From: Plantago ovata
Taxonomy: Eukaryota > Streptophyta > Magnoliopsida > Lamiales > Plantaginaceae
NCBI GenBank assembly: GCA_028274465.1
Contig: CM051457.1
Coordinates: 30,725,313 to 30,789,312 of the forward strand
Reading direction: 5' to 3'
Length of the DNA stretch: 64,000 bases
Below are positions 27,520-40,708 of this stretch, piece after piece. How positions within the stretch are numbered: the first letter of the stretch is position 1; the number at the start of each line of letters is the position of its first letter. Below the pieces are notes generated by a model, which saw only the letters and a program-made list of their open reading frames with translations, searched no databases and had not been told where the DNA came from. Both the position numbers and the translations under genes were made by a program.

Positions 27520-28195
27520 ATTGATTCTTCTTTATGTAAACTGTGTGGATTGGAAAATGAATCACTTGAGCACTTATTATTTTATGTAATTGATTCTTCC
27601 TATGTAAACTGTGTGGATTGGAAAATGAATCACTTGAGTACTTGTTATTTTATTGTGGTAAATTTCATCCTATAAGAAGGTTATATTGGCCTAATTGTTG
27701 GATAGATGGAACTCCAGTGTTGCTGAATCTGTTTTTGGATTTTCCCTTGAATGATGTTGTGCAAATTCAATTATGTGTACTCTTTTGGCTGATTTGGCAC
27801 TACAGAAATAAGATTTTATTTGCACAACTTGATTTTAAGTGGACTGATACGCTGCATCATATGTATAAAGTCTTACAAGATGTATATTCTCTTCAAACAA
27901 TCAAGGCTAAGATGCAAAGAGTTATACACTGTAAATGGCAATCACCCCCATCAGGTTATTATGCTATTAATACTGATGGTGCTTCTAGAGGGAACCCTGG
28001 GGATGCGGGCATTGGCATAGTTTTCAGGGATCATAAGGGACAATTCATAAGGGGGGCAGCAGGGTACATAGGTGTTACAACTAACAATGTTGCAGAGTTA
28101 TAGCTATTCGCTATGGACTCAAAATGGCTCAACAGTTGCAGCTTACTAGGCTTTGCATTCAAACTGATTCCCAAATAATTTTCAATGCTTGTACC
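27520..28195 (+). pseudogene. LINE RNase H domain remnant
   Basis: A zf-RVT-like beginning (LCxLENESLEYLLFYC) leads into an RNase H domain of the RVT_3 type. The first catalytic Asp is in YAINTDGASRGNPGDAGIG, and TNNVAEL is present. After a stop and frameshift near 28100, the QTDSQIIFNA block with a later catalytic Asp continues. The zf-RVT start is preceded by a second copy of about 70 bp (27521-27590 against 27591-27655). No RT core is nearby, so this is a 5'-truncated, mutated LINE tail. It is plant LINE-derived and not a cellular RNase H gene. Confidence 0.85.
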
Positions 28196-28204
28196 AGGCG
28201 GAGT

Positions 28205-29020
28205 TCGCTACCAGGGTTGCAGCATGTCAAGGGTTCGTCCATCCCGACTTTTTGAAACCTTAAACAAGAAGAACTTGAGCCTAGGTATTTCCCCAAGAAG
28301 ATTTGAGGGCAGATGCCGCAGATCTTCAAGGTTATGTGGAGTCTCCCACTGGCATAGTAGACAGATATGGCCATCTCCAAGATCAACAAAATAACAACCA
28401 GTCAACCCTTGTAGCTCATGATCAAGCCCTGTCAACAATCTCTGCTCCCGTGAACGTATTATCCCATCACTCGAAACCTTATATATATGCAACCACACTT
28501 CTCTCTGTGCCCCCGAAAATGGTACCCAACAAGAAATCCCCGCAGACAACCAACATATTACGTCCTATATATGGAAACGGAATACCCGAATATTCCTCCT
28601 TATTCAACATTTTGCTTATGCGTGTACTTGCGCGAGGCGAAGATTATTCAATTTACTCAACGGCACTTGAGAAAACAATTTGGAAGCTCCCCATTTCCGG
28701 GTCTTAGTGCAAAAGACACATGACATATATAAAACGTGTCGAAACATGAAATTTATCACCAAGCACCCCATGAAGAATTGGATAAAAAGGATACGGAGAT
28801 ATAAGGGAATTGAGATCCATGAAAGGAGGGGCATCCAGAGTCCTCCACGTACCATTTACAGGATCACCAACCTGGAACAGAATGCAAGTTCGTCGTCGTC
28901 AACTTCAAAACCTTTGATGGGATGAGAGAGGACATAGATAAGCTCATCTATTTCCACAATAATAGGGTGTCTCTGCCTCACTGCTGTACTTGCAACTTTC
29001 ATCGGCCCAATGGGATCCAG
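28205..29020 (-). pseudogene. Degraded protein-coding remnant, weakly kelch/F-box-like
   Basis: On the minus strand several frames together give protein-like text. At about 29010-28860 are HPIIVEIDELIYVLSHP and GFEVDDDELAFC. At 28860-28800 is a segment reading NGTWRTLDAPPFMDL. At 28549-28208 is an open stretch with WLHIYKV, TGCYFVDLGDGHICLLCQWE and RTLDMLQPW. The alternation of short beta-strand-like segments and the phrase 'YVLS...FEVDD' recall kelch-type plant proteins, but I do not recognise the family with confidence. Stops and frameshifts show it is broken. Confidence 0.4.
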
Positions 29021-29413
29021 TTTAAAGCGGCATTCTTCTTCTTCTTCCCTTTCCAGTTTAAAGCGGCATTAAATATTGAGTTTGTTTGCATCTGTCCAGG
29101 TTTTGCCAACTATCAATTATGGGGATATGAATCACGCCAATTGGGATCCAATAAGTTTTTGGTTGGATTGAGATAGTTTTCAAGATCGTGATCTTCGTTT
29201 CAGTGTGTGGATATTTGTGGTCAATAGATTAAGCTAGTTATCAAGATCTTGTTTTTCCGTTTGTAGATTTCTCTATTTAATTTGGTTCTATATGTTCCTA
29301 GATTGCTTGCTAATGGAGGTATAATTATTTGCACTATTTTTTTATGGTTGAAATTTTTTCAAGTCCAAATTATTGGACATAATATAGCTCTCAATCCACT
29401 TATAAAAATAAAC

Positions 29414-29873
29414 ATCGATATATATAGAGAAACAAACAAAAAGACATATAAAACAAATATTAATAAATAAATGAGTAAGGGAAATGTTCTTATAATTCTT
29501 GTACTATTTGAAATTTGAAAGCTAATAATGAAATTGTATCATAAGGTCAAGAACTCTTATAATATTACTGCTACATGCTACAGATGAGAAGTAGGACAGG
29601 ACTAACATCTTGCGAACCGAAGAATAGCATAACAATTCATCATTGCTACATAAAGCTAGAAACACAATGCCCGGACTTCATAAGGCAAAACCAACAGAAT
29701 CAACTGAGAGTTGACACCATAGCGTGCGACGGGTAGAAAGCACAGATGAGGTCGGCAGTAGGATATTTTTACCAAGCACCCACCCGGACAGTCCAAGAAT
29801 TATAAGAACATTTCCCTTACTCATTTATTAATATTTGTTTTATATGTTCTTTTGTTTCTTTCTCTATATCGAT
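29414..29873. repeat. Large inverted repeat, about 80-bp arms with 292-bp spacer
   Basis: The left arm 29414-29501 and right arm 29794-29873 are inverted copies, for example GAGTAAGGGAAATGTTCTTA on the left and its complement on the right, with small indels. The outer ends are ATCGATATA on both sides. No flanking direct duplication is evident. The spacer is non-coding. A MITE-like element or remains of one are likely; a transcript would fold into a long hairpin. Confidence 0.8.
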
Positions 29874-29911
29874 TTTAAGATAGTAATATTATATTACAAG
29901 GAAAACGCTTC

Positions 29912-29945
29912 GCACGCATAGCATAGCGTGATACATTATTTCTAG
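29912..29945 (+). mobile_element. Possible Helitron-type 3' end
   Basis: A hairpin formed by CACGC and GCGTG around ATAGCATA is followed 11 bases later by TTTCTAG and then T. This resembles a Helitron terminus but is weaker than the one at 1638. No 5' end was found. Confidence 0.3.
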
Positions 29946-30296
29946 TATAATATAAATAGGAAGAAGAAGATAGATATAGGACGGTCGGTTAAGACTTAAA
30001 TACTTTTGAGCTTCACATAACCTGGCTTTTATTGATTTTGACTTTTGAGTATATTGGGCCCAATGTTAACTGGTTTTACTTTTGATCAATTGGTCTTTTT
30101 ATTTATTTTTAAATAACTTCTAGTCAATAATAGGCTTAATTAATTAATTCCAAGTGAATAAAAAGAAGAAAAGGAAAAAAAAAAATTGAGTAAAATCAAA
30201 TTCTTCTGGAAAATATTTGAGGAAAATTAGATTTTTTTTTCTAAATTATTTTTCTGATGTTTGGCAACTGCATGTGTTTGTCACACTTTTCCACTC

Positions 30297-30950
30297 TTTT
30301 CCTCCAACATCTGCTTCTCCTTCGACAGTTGATCCAGTTGATGCTACTGATCTTTCAGCTCTGCTTCATTCAGAGCACGACAACTCAGCTTCTTTACTAT
30401 GCAATGACCTCGCAGAGTCAATGAGTTTAGCCACTTGCTTTTTCAAACATCCATATTAGTCGATGGATAATGCCATCTAGAACTTTAAAACTATACTCTG
30501 CTTCTTGTCTCATGGCTTAATGGTCTTTAGGATCCATTGTCTCCAGGGTATTAAGAAGGTCACTTTGAAGTTTTTTAGCAAACTTGCCACATGCAGTTGA
30601 CACCGATTGTGATGTACAGTTATTTGGACTCAACACTCCAATCGGTTTCCACCCGTGAAGGTACATTAGAACTATTACATTAAGTTTCAAAGCCTGATAC
30701 CTCCATATTCATATTCAGTGATGGACTGGAACTTCCAACAGCATGAGGAGTCCATATCTCAAAAGAAATAGAATCACTAGAGTTTACCAGACTTTCAGCT
30801 TGCTCTGACTGAGGGAATATCCTGGAAAAAGAAATAGCGGAGAACATATTGAAGGTAAAGATGAATATATCTCAATAAACACTATCAAGGACAAGACGTG
30901 TGTGTGGGTGTAATAGAATCACAAAAATAGTGTCAATCTCTAGTTCTGCA
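30297..30950 (-). pseudogene. Broken partial copy of the GRF gene last exon
   Basis: The segment matches 23940-24600 of GRF gene 1 (coiled-coil and preceding parts of exon 5, and the start of the adjoining intron). It then jumps to the sequence that lies near 24901-24919 in copy 1, so about 300 bp of intron is missing. It has frameshifts and stops, for example around the region matching CLKQQVAKL. It is closer to copy 1 than to copy 2. No zinc-finger exons are present. Confidence 0.9.
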
Positions 30951-31757
30951 CTTTTCAATGTCAAATCTAAAATGATTTGCATATCAAAAAGTGTACTCCC
31001 CATCTGCCATCTGACTATAGTTCTGACTTTCACGGTTATTAGTGGGTAAGTAACCCTCCAGAAGAAGGAGAACGATAAAGTGTGGATGAATTAGACGTAA
31101 TTGACACCGGATACTGTTTACAGTATCTTCAAAATTTACATTAAATGGTTTTTTAAATCCGCTATCTAGTTTATTACCTTTATTACTAGTAACATTTATG
31201 GAACATACATTATATAGCTAGACCAATACATTTTGATCAAATAATAAGCCCAATCACCTAATAAGCATTGCTGTGGGAAAACGAATTGACAAAATTTATT
31301 ACGTACCTGAGAAAATGGGTTATTGTTTGTATCTCAATCCCGACCCTGTATTTCTGGATACCCACAGGGAGATGGGATCAATAACCTGTCTGGAATTTCA
31401 TTCTTTATTTTTTTCTCCATTTCTTTTGTACAGATTACAGAGGATATGAATGAAAGAGCGGTTTCTTTCCGATGTAACAAGACAGTATAATGGGCCTAAC
31501 GTGAAAGACCATTTCAGGAGTTTAAGTTTACTGCCATATGAGATTTCAGCAAATAAATATATAATCCATTGCAATAGGCCTAGTGAAAAGGCATATCATA
31601 ATTTTACAATGGGCCTAACGAACTAAACTATTTCCACACTCATATTCAAGATATACTACATAATTACTAAATACAGCCTACATAGGATACTATGATACTA
31701 TCATACAGTTAGAGATATCTGATACCACACAAAAGAACAAGAAGATGAGGTGCAGTT
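30951..31757. other. Downstream of GRF gene 2, nothing recognised
   Basis: The stretch probably includes the 3' untranslated region of the gene ending at 31758. The phrase GGGCCTAACG recurs near 31492 and 31612. No gene or clear element was seen. Confidence 0.45.
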
Positions 31758-34675
31758 TTACCTTCTAAGTTGCGACCTTTTGCAGTCAAATGCAGCCTTA
31801 GCCTTGTTATGTTCTACCTTAATCGCTCCATGCAGGTCCAAAGTGTCCTCCAACTCCTGAGCTGCATCGGCATACTTTTTCTCCTTATCTTTCAGCAATG
31901 CCTCAGCACCTGACAACTCAGCATTTGTACTTTGCAATGACCTAGCAGACTTGATGAGTTCATCCACTTGATGTTTCAAAGGTCCAGATTCAAAGAACAT
32001 GCCATCCAGAACTTTAAAGGTCGATTCAGCCTTTTGTTTCATGGCTTCATGGTCTTTTGGGTCCCTTGTCTCCAGATAACTAAGAAGGTTTTGAATTTGA
32101 AGGTTCACAGCAAACTGGCCATGTGTAGTTGACACTGATTGTGATGTATAGTTATTTGGACTCAACACTCCATATGGTTCCTCATGTGAGAGTACATTAG
32201 AAGGATGGCAAGAAGTTTTAATGCCTGATACCTCCACATTCATGTTAAATGACATACTGGAAATAACACTGCCAGGAGAAATGCAATGAGTCGAATTTAA
32301 CACACTTTCAGCTTGCACCATAGCTCTGCTATCTGACAGGGGAGAATATCCTACAAAAACAAATAGCAGAGTACATATTGAAGGTACAGGCGTAAAGCAG
32401 AATATATCTCAATGGAAACTGTACAAGAACAAGGCTTGTGTGTAATAGAAGCACTCAAACAACGGTACTCCCACTTAAATTTCTGGCGTGTATTTTAGCA
32501 GGCAAAATAAGAGAGAACTAATTGGAAGAATAATAGTAGCAGTCACGGTTCTCATAGCAGCCATGGAAAGATAGAAATAAATCACAGAATTTAGATTTTC
32601 TGAAAAGATTAAAAGATTTGATGCATTATCAAGTTATGCAACAGATGGAGAAAACATTGACAATGAAAAACAGATTTGAGGAGACAAATGCAGCGGCCAG
32701 AAAATGACATATGGGCGTCATCAAAGCGGATAGCTACACAAATAAGATTGTAACCACATGGAGTATAGACTATATAGGAAGGTGAAAGGAAAAGGAAAGG
32801 CTCCATTAAATTCAATACTAATATTTTCTTTTTGAAAAAGAAAGAAGAGATTTTTTCAAAGAGAGAGAAGACGTATCATGCAGGAGAACAGTAAAGTAGC
32901 ACCACATTCTGAAGATCCCAAACGGAAACCTAAAACCAAATAACGATGAGAATCTTCCATAAGGAACTTCTGAGGCAAAAATCTGCTACTTATCAAATGT
33001 TCTCGCTTGAATGTTTCCCCAACATGCTTGTATAAGTCAATTTCTAGTTCTGCAAATCAGTGAATGGCATAGCACTCAGCGAATGTGAAAAGTAGAGTTG
33101 TGTACCTTTATTAGATAAGCTTGATTCGCCAAGTTTATCTTCCTGCCACTGTAATGGCCTATTCTTGTTACATGGCGACAGGATGGAAGTGCCAGCTCCT
33201 GGATGATTCCTACTTAATTCGGATGACTCCGGGGAAAGGATGTTTACAGGTCGTAGAGGACTCTTCTGCTTTGGGCTTGAGTTAACAGGCTTTACAAGAC
33301 ATTCAGCTTGCATGGAATGTAACGGAGGGCAAACTCCTGTAGTCAAGAAAAAAGAAAAAAAAAAGATATAGGCGCATAATTTGGAAAGAATACTATGAAT
33401 TCACAGGCCTTACTGTGAATTCCTTTATCGACCCATACAGATACTATTCAATTCCTCTTAATTCTTACATCGTTTATATTTTATAGTAAAGAAAATATAG
33501 ACTTAGAGGCCTTTAACAAAGAACAAGATCCATCAGAGTCAGCCAATTAGAAACCAAAGAACTATCACCTTCAGAGTCTCCGTTGCGTAATCTTTTACAA
33601 GGTAAACTGGAAGATTCACCAAGTTTTTCTTCCTGACACCATAAGGATCCCTTCATCTTCTTAGAACCAGAGCAACTCCCAATATTTTCTGAAGTAAGCT
33701 GAGGAAGGTAACTATCTGTTGCCCTCTCAGTTAGCCCATTTTCCATAACCAAGTCAACTACCTGAGGAGGAAATGTAGGCAACGTTAAGCCAGGATCATC
33801 TACTTGGTGCATCATCACTAGCTCATCTTCGTAAACTCTGTACCCACACGATCCCTGTCCCTGAAATGGATACCATAATACATTCCATTAAAAGATTAAC
33901 AATTATTTGGTAGACATTGTACTTCCAGTTGATCTCAAATTCTAGATAGATGAAATAGAAGTATCAACTCACATATCCACTGAAAAAGTGAAAAATCAAA
34001 ACTAGAAACTGCTTGATCAGTACTGATGAAAATCATTAAGGCATTGGGTATTCGGTATAGAGATCTTAATTTTACATCACAACACAACCCTAGTACTTAG
34101 GGTTTTGCTTATAAGATTTCAGCTGCATGCAATTCAACAACAAAAGCAAACCACAATCATTCATCACATTGAAAACAAGGATTAATAGAACCAGATCATA
34201 TTCAAATAAAACTTAATAAGAAAAACAAGAATTGGAAATTACAAGAAACAAAAGGGGCTATCTTTTAGTACCTGTTTGATTGTACATGAGAATAAGATCC
34301 GACCAGCATTAACACCATCCTTCTCCATACGAACACGGCAAAGACCAGCAGTGCAACGACAGTTGGGCACAGAGACGAACTTATAATCATCGTCGGAAAC
34401 TTTATCGGCCCATTTAAAGAAATCATTGTTCCCTTTTGAGCACTGGTCAGTATTAGGCCAAAACAAACAAAACCCATTTTCACAGCTCAACTAAACTGTA
34501 GAAGCAAAACAATTATGAAACTGAAGAAATGGAGAATTTTACTAACATGGGGGGCTAGACATTTGTAGAAGTAGCGAGAGGGGTCGTTCTTCAAGGGGAG
34601 ATATTTGCAAATTCCGTTTCCACATTCGCACAGAAGACGGCGTTCTACAGACCATAGCAAATTCTGGGAACCCAT
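31758..34675 (-). CDS. Double GRF zinc-finger, coiled-coil protein (copy 2)
   Basis: Exons on the minus strand: 34675-34547, 34442-34272, 33860-33569, 33336-33106 and 32350-31758, giving 471 residues. Exon number, phases and splice positions match copy 1 exactly, which supports both models. GRF finger 1 has LLCECGNGICKY, YFYKC and CSKGNNDFFKWAD; finger 2 has NCRCTAGLC, NAGRILFSC and GQGSCGYRVY. The middle is Ser/Pro-rich with a conserved EKLGESSSLPCKRLRNG segment. The C-terminus is a coiled coil ending KRSQLRR, then TAA; as in copy 1, that TAA overlaps a possible splice donor. Differences from copy 1 are two extra residues in exon 2, shorter exons 3-5 and no donor repeats. It shares a 363-bp intergenic promoter with the plus-strand gene at 35039. 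The biological role is unknown. Confidence 0.86.
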
Positions 34676-35038
34676 TTTCTTGTGTCTTTGTTCAGAAGAG
34701 TGAGTAGTAGTCAGCTTTGGTCTTTGGTTCAGAAATGGACAATTTTTTGTTTTCCATGTGTTAAAAGTACAGTGACTTCATTGACTTGTCTTTTCCAGTG
34801 GCAGTATTTATGTACGGAGAATCCTAAATTGATCTTCTTCTAATTATGGAGCTTCTAGTAAAATTTGGGTATTGGATTGCTAACTAGGATTAATTAATTA
34901 AAGTCAAAATTTATTAAAGTTTATTGGTGGGCTAATGGTTATATTATATCTTTGGAAGATAATACGGTGAAAGGCCAGATATCCTTCCTTCCCAGTTCTC
35001 ACCACAAGCAAAAGAGTGGCCTCAATTTGAAGGTGGCA
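34676..35038. promoter_or_regulatory. Divergent promoter between GRF gene 2 and a chloroplast protein gene
   Basis: The two start codons are 363 bp apart on opposite strands, so the region must serve both genes unless a start lies further upstream. It contains AT-rich stretches around 34850-34950 and ATTATATC at 34942-34949, which may act as a TATA region for the plus-strand gene. Confidence 0.55.
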
Positions 35039-36978
35039 ATGGCTGCAGCAACCACCACCGCCGCCGCCCTCTCCCACCTCTACAGCCAAACTCCACCACC
35101 ATCACTATCTTCCTGTAAATCCTTTTCCTTATCCAAACAGAGACGCTCTAACCTCTCCTTCGGTATAAACCTGTATTCACCAATCATTACTAGTACTAGT
35201 AGTACAGTCTTATTATCTACATCATCCACGGAAACTTCTCTTGTTGAAGATGACCAGGAAATTGATACACCTCTTTCAGACAACTCAGACCCTTCTGCCT
35301 CTCTTCCCCCTTTCACGTATGTCACTTTCTATATGTGTGATTCTTGATTTATGTGTACTTCCCAATTCAGTGGTTGTTTTAGTTTAATTTTTCTATCCCA
35401 TGTCAATTCCTAATGGAGAGTTAAGATTCAGCTTCAAGTTACTTATTTTGGGAGATAATCAAGAAAAGTTATTAGCTTTGCTCAACTCTATCATACATTA
35501 CTTGTGTTTATAAATTATAAGTGTAGGAAATGGAAATGCAAATAATCAGTTTGTTATGAGAAATGGTTGGTGGTATTAGTACTACACTTTGCGCATGGTT
35601 AGTGGTTTTTGTAAACTTAGGGACCATGTTACATTCATACAGTACAAAATGGACATGGATAGTAGGTAACCATCAAACTGGGAGTTTATGAACTGGGTTA
35701 AACAAAGCATGAAAATTGGATTAGATAGTGTTTTAGGCTTGTGATTGGTATAGAGCTCCGATTCATTGCTTGTTTGATTGGGATAAACTATGATGCTAGG
35801 AGTAAGTCTTGTGAAGAAACACTTCTTCCGAAACATTAGGAAAAGTCGATTTATGCTGTAAATTTGTGGAATGCATCAAGCACGTGTGTAGACATAAGTC
35901 CTTGCATAAAGGATGATAAAAACTGAGCTTTTTAACGAATGAGTATTCTGATATGCAATGAGATTGTGTAGTTGTTGAGAGCTGTCTGATCCATCGCAGT
36001 TCATTTCTTAATTAGCATAGGCGGTATTGAACTATGTACAGCTTCTTATGCTTCATTACTTTTAAGTACTTGGTAACACTTTCTTTACTTATTCCAATGT
36101 TGAAATGGTAAAGAACATCGGACCTGTCAAACATTTTCCTGTATTGGTTAATCTACGCGAAAAGGAAATCAAATGGTATGTCAAGGTAACAAGGTTGTTC
36201 GAACGTGATTGGGGAAAAAGCAAAAAAATTAGCTTAGGCTGTCCTACTCAGTAATTTGTATTTGCTGTTGTAAAGGACTTGTATTTGCATTAAAGAGACA
36301 ACATATCACTTACACTCTAATCTGTATGTACAATCGGTTGCAGAGGATGTAAAGCTTGTGGAAAAGCGGAGATTGAAAATGGTTGTAATGGTGAAGGGAG
36401 GATTCAAGGTGGGATTGCCACAGTTCCAGGCTTTGGTTGGTGGCCAATAAAAGCGTACAGGCCTTGTCCCGAATTCGTTGCATCTGGTGGAAGGTACAGG
36501 AGAACCGGGCAAACTATGGACGATGTCGTCTCTGGAGGGGGTCGTCCAAAAATTGATAGAACGCAGTCAAGGTAGCTCTTCCTCTCTGTCAGTAAGTTTT
36601 TCTCTCTTTTAATTATCCTTGAATCAGATCTTAGATTTATGTTTAATTCTCTGGTAAATTAGTCAGCAGATTTTTATGCCTATACATGCCTGACTACACG
36701 ATGCACATGTCACCCTTCACTTTGAAGTTATATCAACCACTTATGCAATACTCTGGAGTTGTAGATATATTATTGTTTCCGTAACAGTAATAGTGTGCTT
36801 GCGTAGACTGGTATTAAGTGTGGCAAAAGCATAAGGAGATACTGCAATTTCTCACTAAAAGGGTTAGCCCCTAGAAAATGACCTCCGTGCGGAAAATCCT
36901 AGATAAAGGCCTCATGTATTTGCCTTTTGTGAAATTTGCAGCAAGAAAGTGAAAGGACCCAAGAAAGTGAAGAAGTGA
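35039..36978 (+). CDS. Chloroplast-targeted small protein with a CxxC Gly-rich core, unknown function
   Basis: Exons are 35039-35316, 36344-36571 and 36942-36978, with GT/AG introns and matching phases, giving 180 residues. The start at MAAATTTAAALSHL is preferred over an ATG at 34952 because it opens a typical plastid transit peptide: Ala/Ser/Thr-rich, few acidic residues, followed by basic KQRRSNLSF. A short acidic linker leads to the conserved core from about residue 93: GCKACGKAEIENGCNGEGR, GFGWWPIKAYRPCPEF and GGRYRRTGQ. The tail is Lys-rich (KKVKGPKKVKK). The four Cys (CxxC plus two) with Gly-rich spacing recall DnaJ-type zinc centres, but the pattern is not canonical. I believe similar proteins exist throughout plants without a settled role. 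Confidence 0.85.
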
Positions 36979-37749
36979 CGTATTGTTTATCCACCTCTGG
37001 TAGCTAGATTGCCCACGAATTCGCCTTGGTTAACAAGAAACCGAAAATTGTTGGTTGAGGTTATCCTCATTATTAGGAGAAGATAAAGTTTCTCAAACCA
37101 CATTTGTATGTGTTCTATGATAACTCTGAATCAAGCTGTTCTCTTGAGCTTCAAGGCTTAGTTGAATTCTTGTTTAAAATGTTGGGTTCACGTATTATAT
37201 GCTATCTGTGTATTTACCTCTTAGAACGTAATTGAGTAACATTTTGGTTGTCATTCATTTAAGCTGACGGCATATGTAGCTAGGATTATATCCAAATGCT
37301 GAGCTATACTGTGAAAATATGGCGAAATGATTAAAGATATAGATCATACTTGGAAGTAGATTGCAGCAAGAGAGAAAATAATGAGTAATCCTTTGTTACT
37401 TATTGGATGAAATCTACAACTTGATTTACATAGCCAAACTATACTAGCAATATACAGTAGATGCTAAAAGGACATCATTCTTTACGATTGTGTACTATAT
37501 CTACAAATATATGTCGGCACGATCGTTTTCGCAGTATATCAGTTCCGAGGTGGCTATCATGTAAATATTTCTCTAGAATGTTATTGTATATTTTAGAGTA
37601 TTTCCAAACTTGTAATATAAGGAACAAAGTAGAAGGGTCTAGGTGGTGGAAGGACCTAGAAGGTCTTCCACAACCGTTAGATTAGATCGATCTTCATCGT
37701 TCGTTGAGGAGGTGAACTTGTATATATGCCTTGGCCATTTCATTTGTTC
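36979..37749. other. 3' flank of the chloroplast protein gene up to the CACTA insertion
   Basis: The first 250 bases should hold the 3' untranslated region. No further gene is visible. The last bases (CATTTGTTC) form the left flank and target site of the transposon starting at 37750. Confidence 0.5.
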
Positions 37750-37766
37750 CACTACTGCTGCATATT

Positions 37767-38260
37767 CAACGGAATTTACGACGGAATTTATGACGGATTT
37801 TAAGTAAACGACGGAATGTATGACGGAATTAAGTTCGTCGAGAAATCGCTCGTCGTAAATCAACAATGACGGAAACTGAGTCCGTCGAAAACTTTACGAC
37901 GGAATTTATGATGGAAGTTAAGTCCGTCGACATCTATTAATGACGGAATTTACGACGGAATACAACCCTGGTCTTCCTGTTGAACCAAACATGCTCGGGC
38001 AAGAAATAACGACGGAATTGGATTCCGTCGTATATTTTTGACGGATTTTATGACGGATTACATTTGGGTATGCCCCACAATCTACGACGGAAATTTAATC
38101 CGTCTTAAAGTTACGACGGATTGCTTTTGAGAAGGTCATGCAGATTATGACGGAATGGTATTCCGTCGTAACTTTACGACGGATTTTGTGACGGAAACAG
38201 CGTTCCTCGACAACATTTTCCGACGGAAATTATGACAGAATTCATTCATTTTATTTCCAG
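37767..38260. repeat. Left subterminal repeat array of the CACTA element
   Basis: About twenty copies of ACGACGGAATT / AATTCCGTCGT-like units occur in direct and inverted order. In En/Spm elements such motifs bind the TNPA-type protein and bring the ends together. Confidence 0.85.
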
Positions 38261-38517
38261 CTTTTTAATTTTCACAGAATTTCAATATAATAATAATTAA
38301 TATTATTATTTATTAAACAAAATGGTAATATCAAGATCCAAAAGCTCAAATAAAATCCATTAAACAAAATACTAATATCAAGATCCAAAAATTCAAATAA
38401 TCCGGTACACAAAAAACTAATTACTTGAATGTATCCTCAAATATCATGTCATCTCACAATATCTAATATCTAATAAAAGATAGTATCTAAAAGACCAATA
38501 CCAATAACATATTGCCA

Positions 38518-39651
<1,134 letters not shown>

Positions 39652-40708
39652 TTATGTTATTTACTTTTACTAATTACACTACTAGTAATGTACATGTACA
39701 TCTGTGAACTGATATAATACAATTCAATTCAAGAATAAGACATACTATTGATAACAATAAAAATTTAATATAAGGGACAACATATAACTACTGATACTCT
39801 ACAGTATAATTATATTATATATTATATATTCTGCATTTAACTACGCAAGTATAGTTTGCAATGAACTGGTTTTTAAGAGGAATCAAAGATGGAATTTTTA
39901 CTTGTACTAATTATACAGAACAGACCGATTCTGAGATGATAGAATAAAGGACTCTAGAGTCAGAGTTGCATAAATCAAAAACCCATGTAGTAGTACTATT
40001 ATTACAACATTTCCCATATTTGTAATGTTGTATGATTTTCAAACCAAGACATTCGAGTTAAGTTAAATTAACAACATGGACTAAAATTAAAGTGAGTCGT
40101 ACAATAGATTGAGCAACTTTAGTAATTATAACTACTTCTACAGTCCACATGTTCTAAAAGAACATTAGTAGTATTTTTCCGTTTTGTTTTTTGTTGTCCA
40201 GTACTATTCATCACTAGTTTGCAACAATAACACCATTAATTAACAGATAAATTAAACAATGATCAAAGTATCAACTAAATTGTGCAAATGATTTCATGCT
40301 CCAGAATACATTGGTACTATATTTTTCTCTTCTACATAACTAAGTTGTAGTTTATCCTATTATGTGCTGCAATATCTACTTATTATTATTTTGATGATGA
40401 ATAAAAGTCATGCTTAAATACTACTTCGTACTGAAACTTCGACAAAAGGATACTACTATGTACTGAAACTATAACAGGGACATGATACTAACCTGCACAA
40501 TACTATACCTAGTGACTGAAATAGCAGCTGGGTACAGTAAGCAACGATAACTTCACAGTTCGATCAGCCAATGAGCAAAAGTTGAAGCAGCAGAAAGAAG
40601 CTTTTCAAGACTTATAGATTATAGCCTTTTCAAAACCCCTCCAAAAGCATTGAAGAATTGAGAATGAGAGACCTCCAAATCCCAAAATGTTAGGTTAACA
40701 ACACATAC

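Noticed and set aside
27960..28090. Cellular RNase H gene
   Set aside because: The domain follows a zf-RVT segment and is broken by a stop and frameshift, so it is a LINE remnant.
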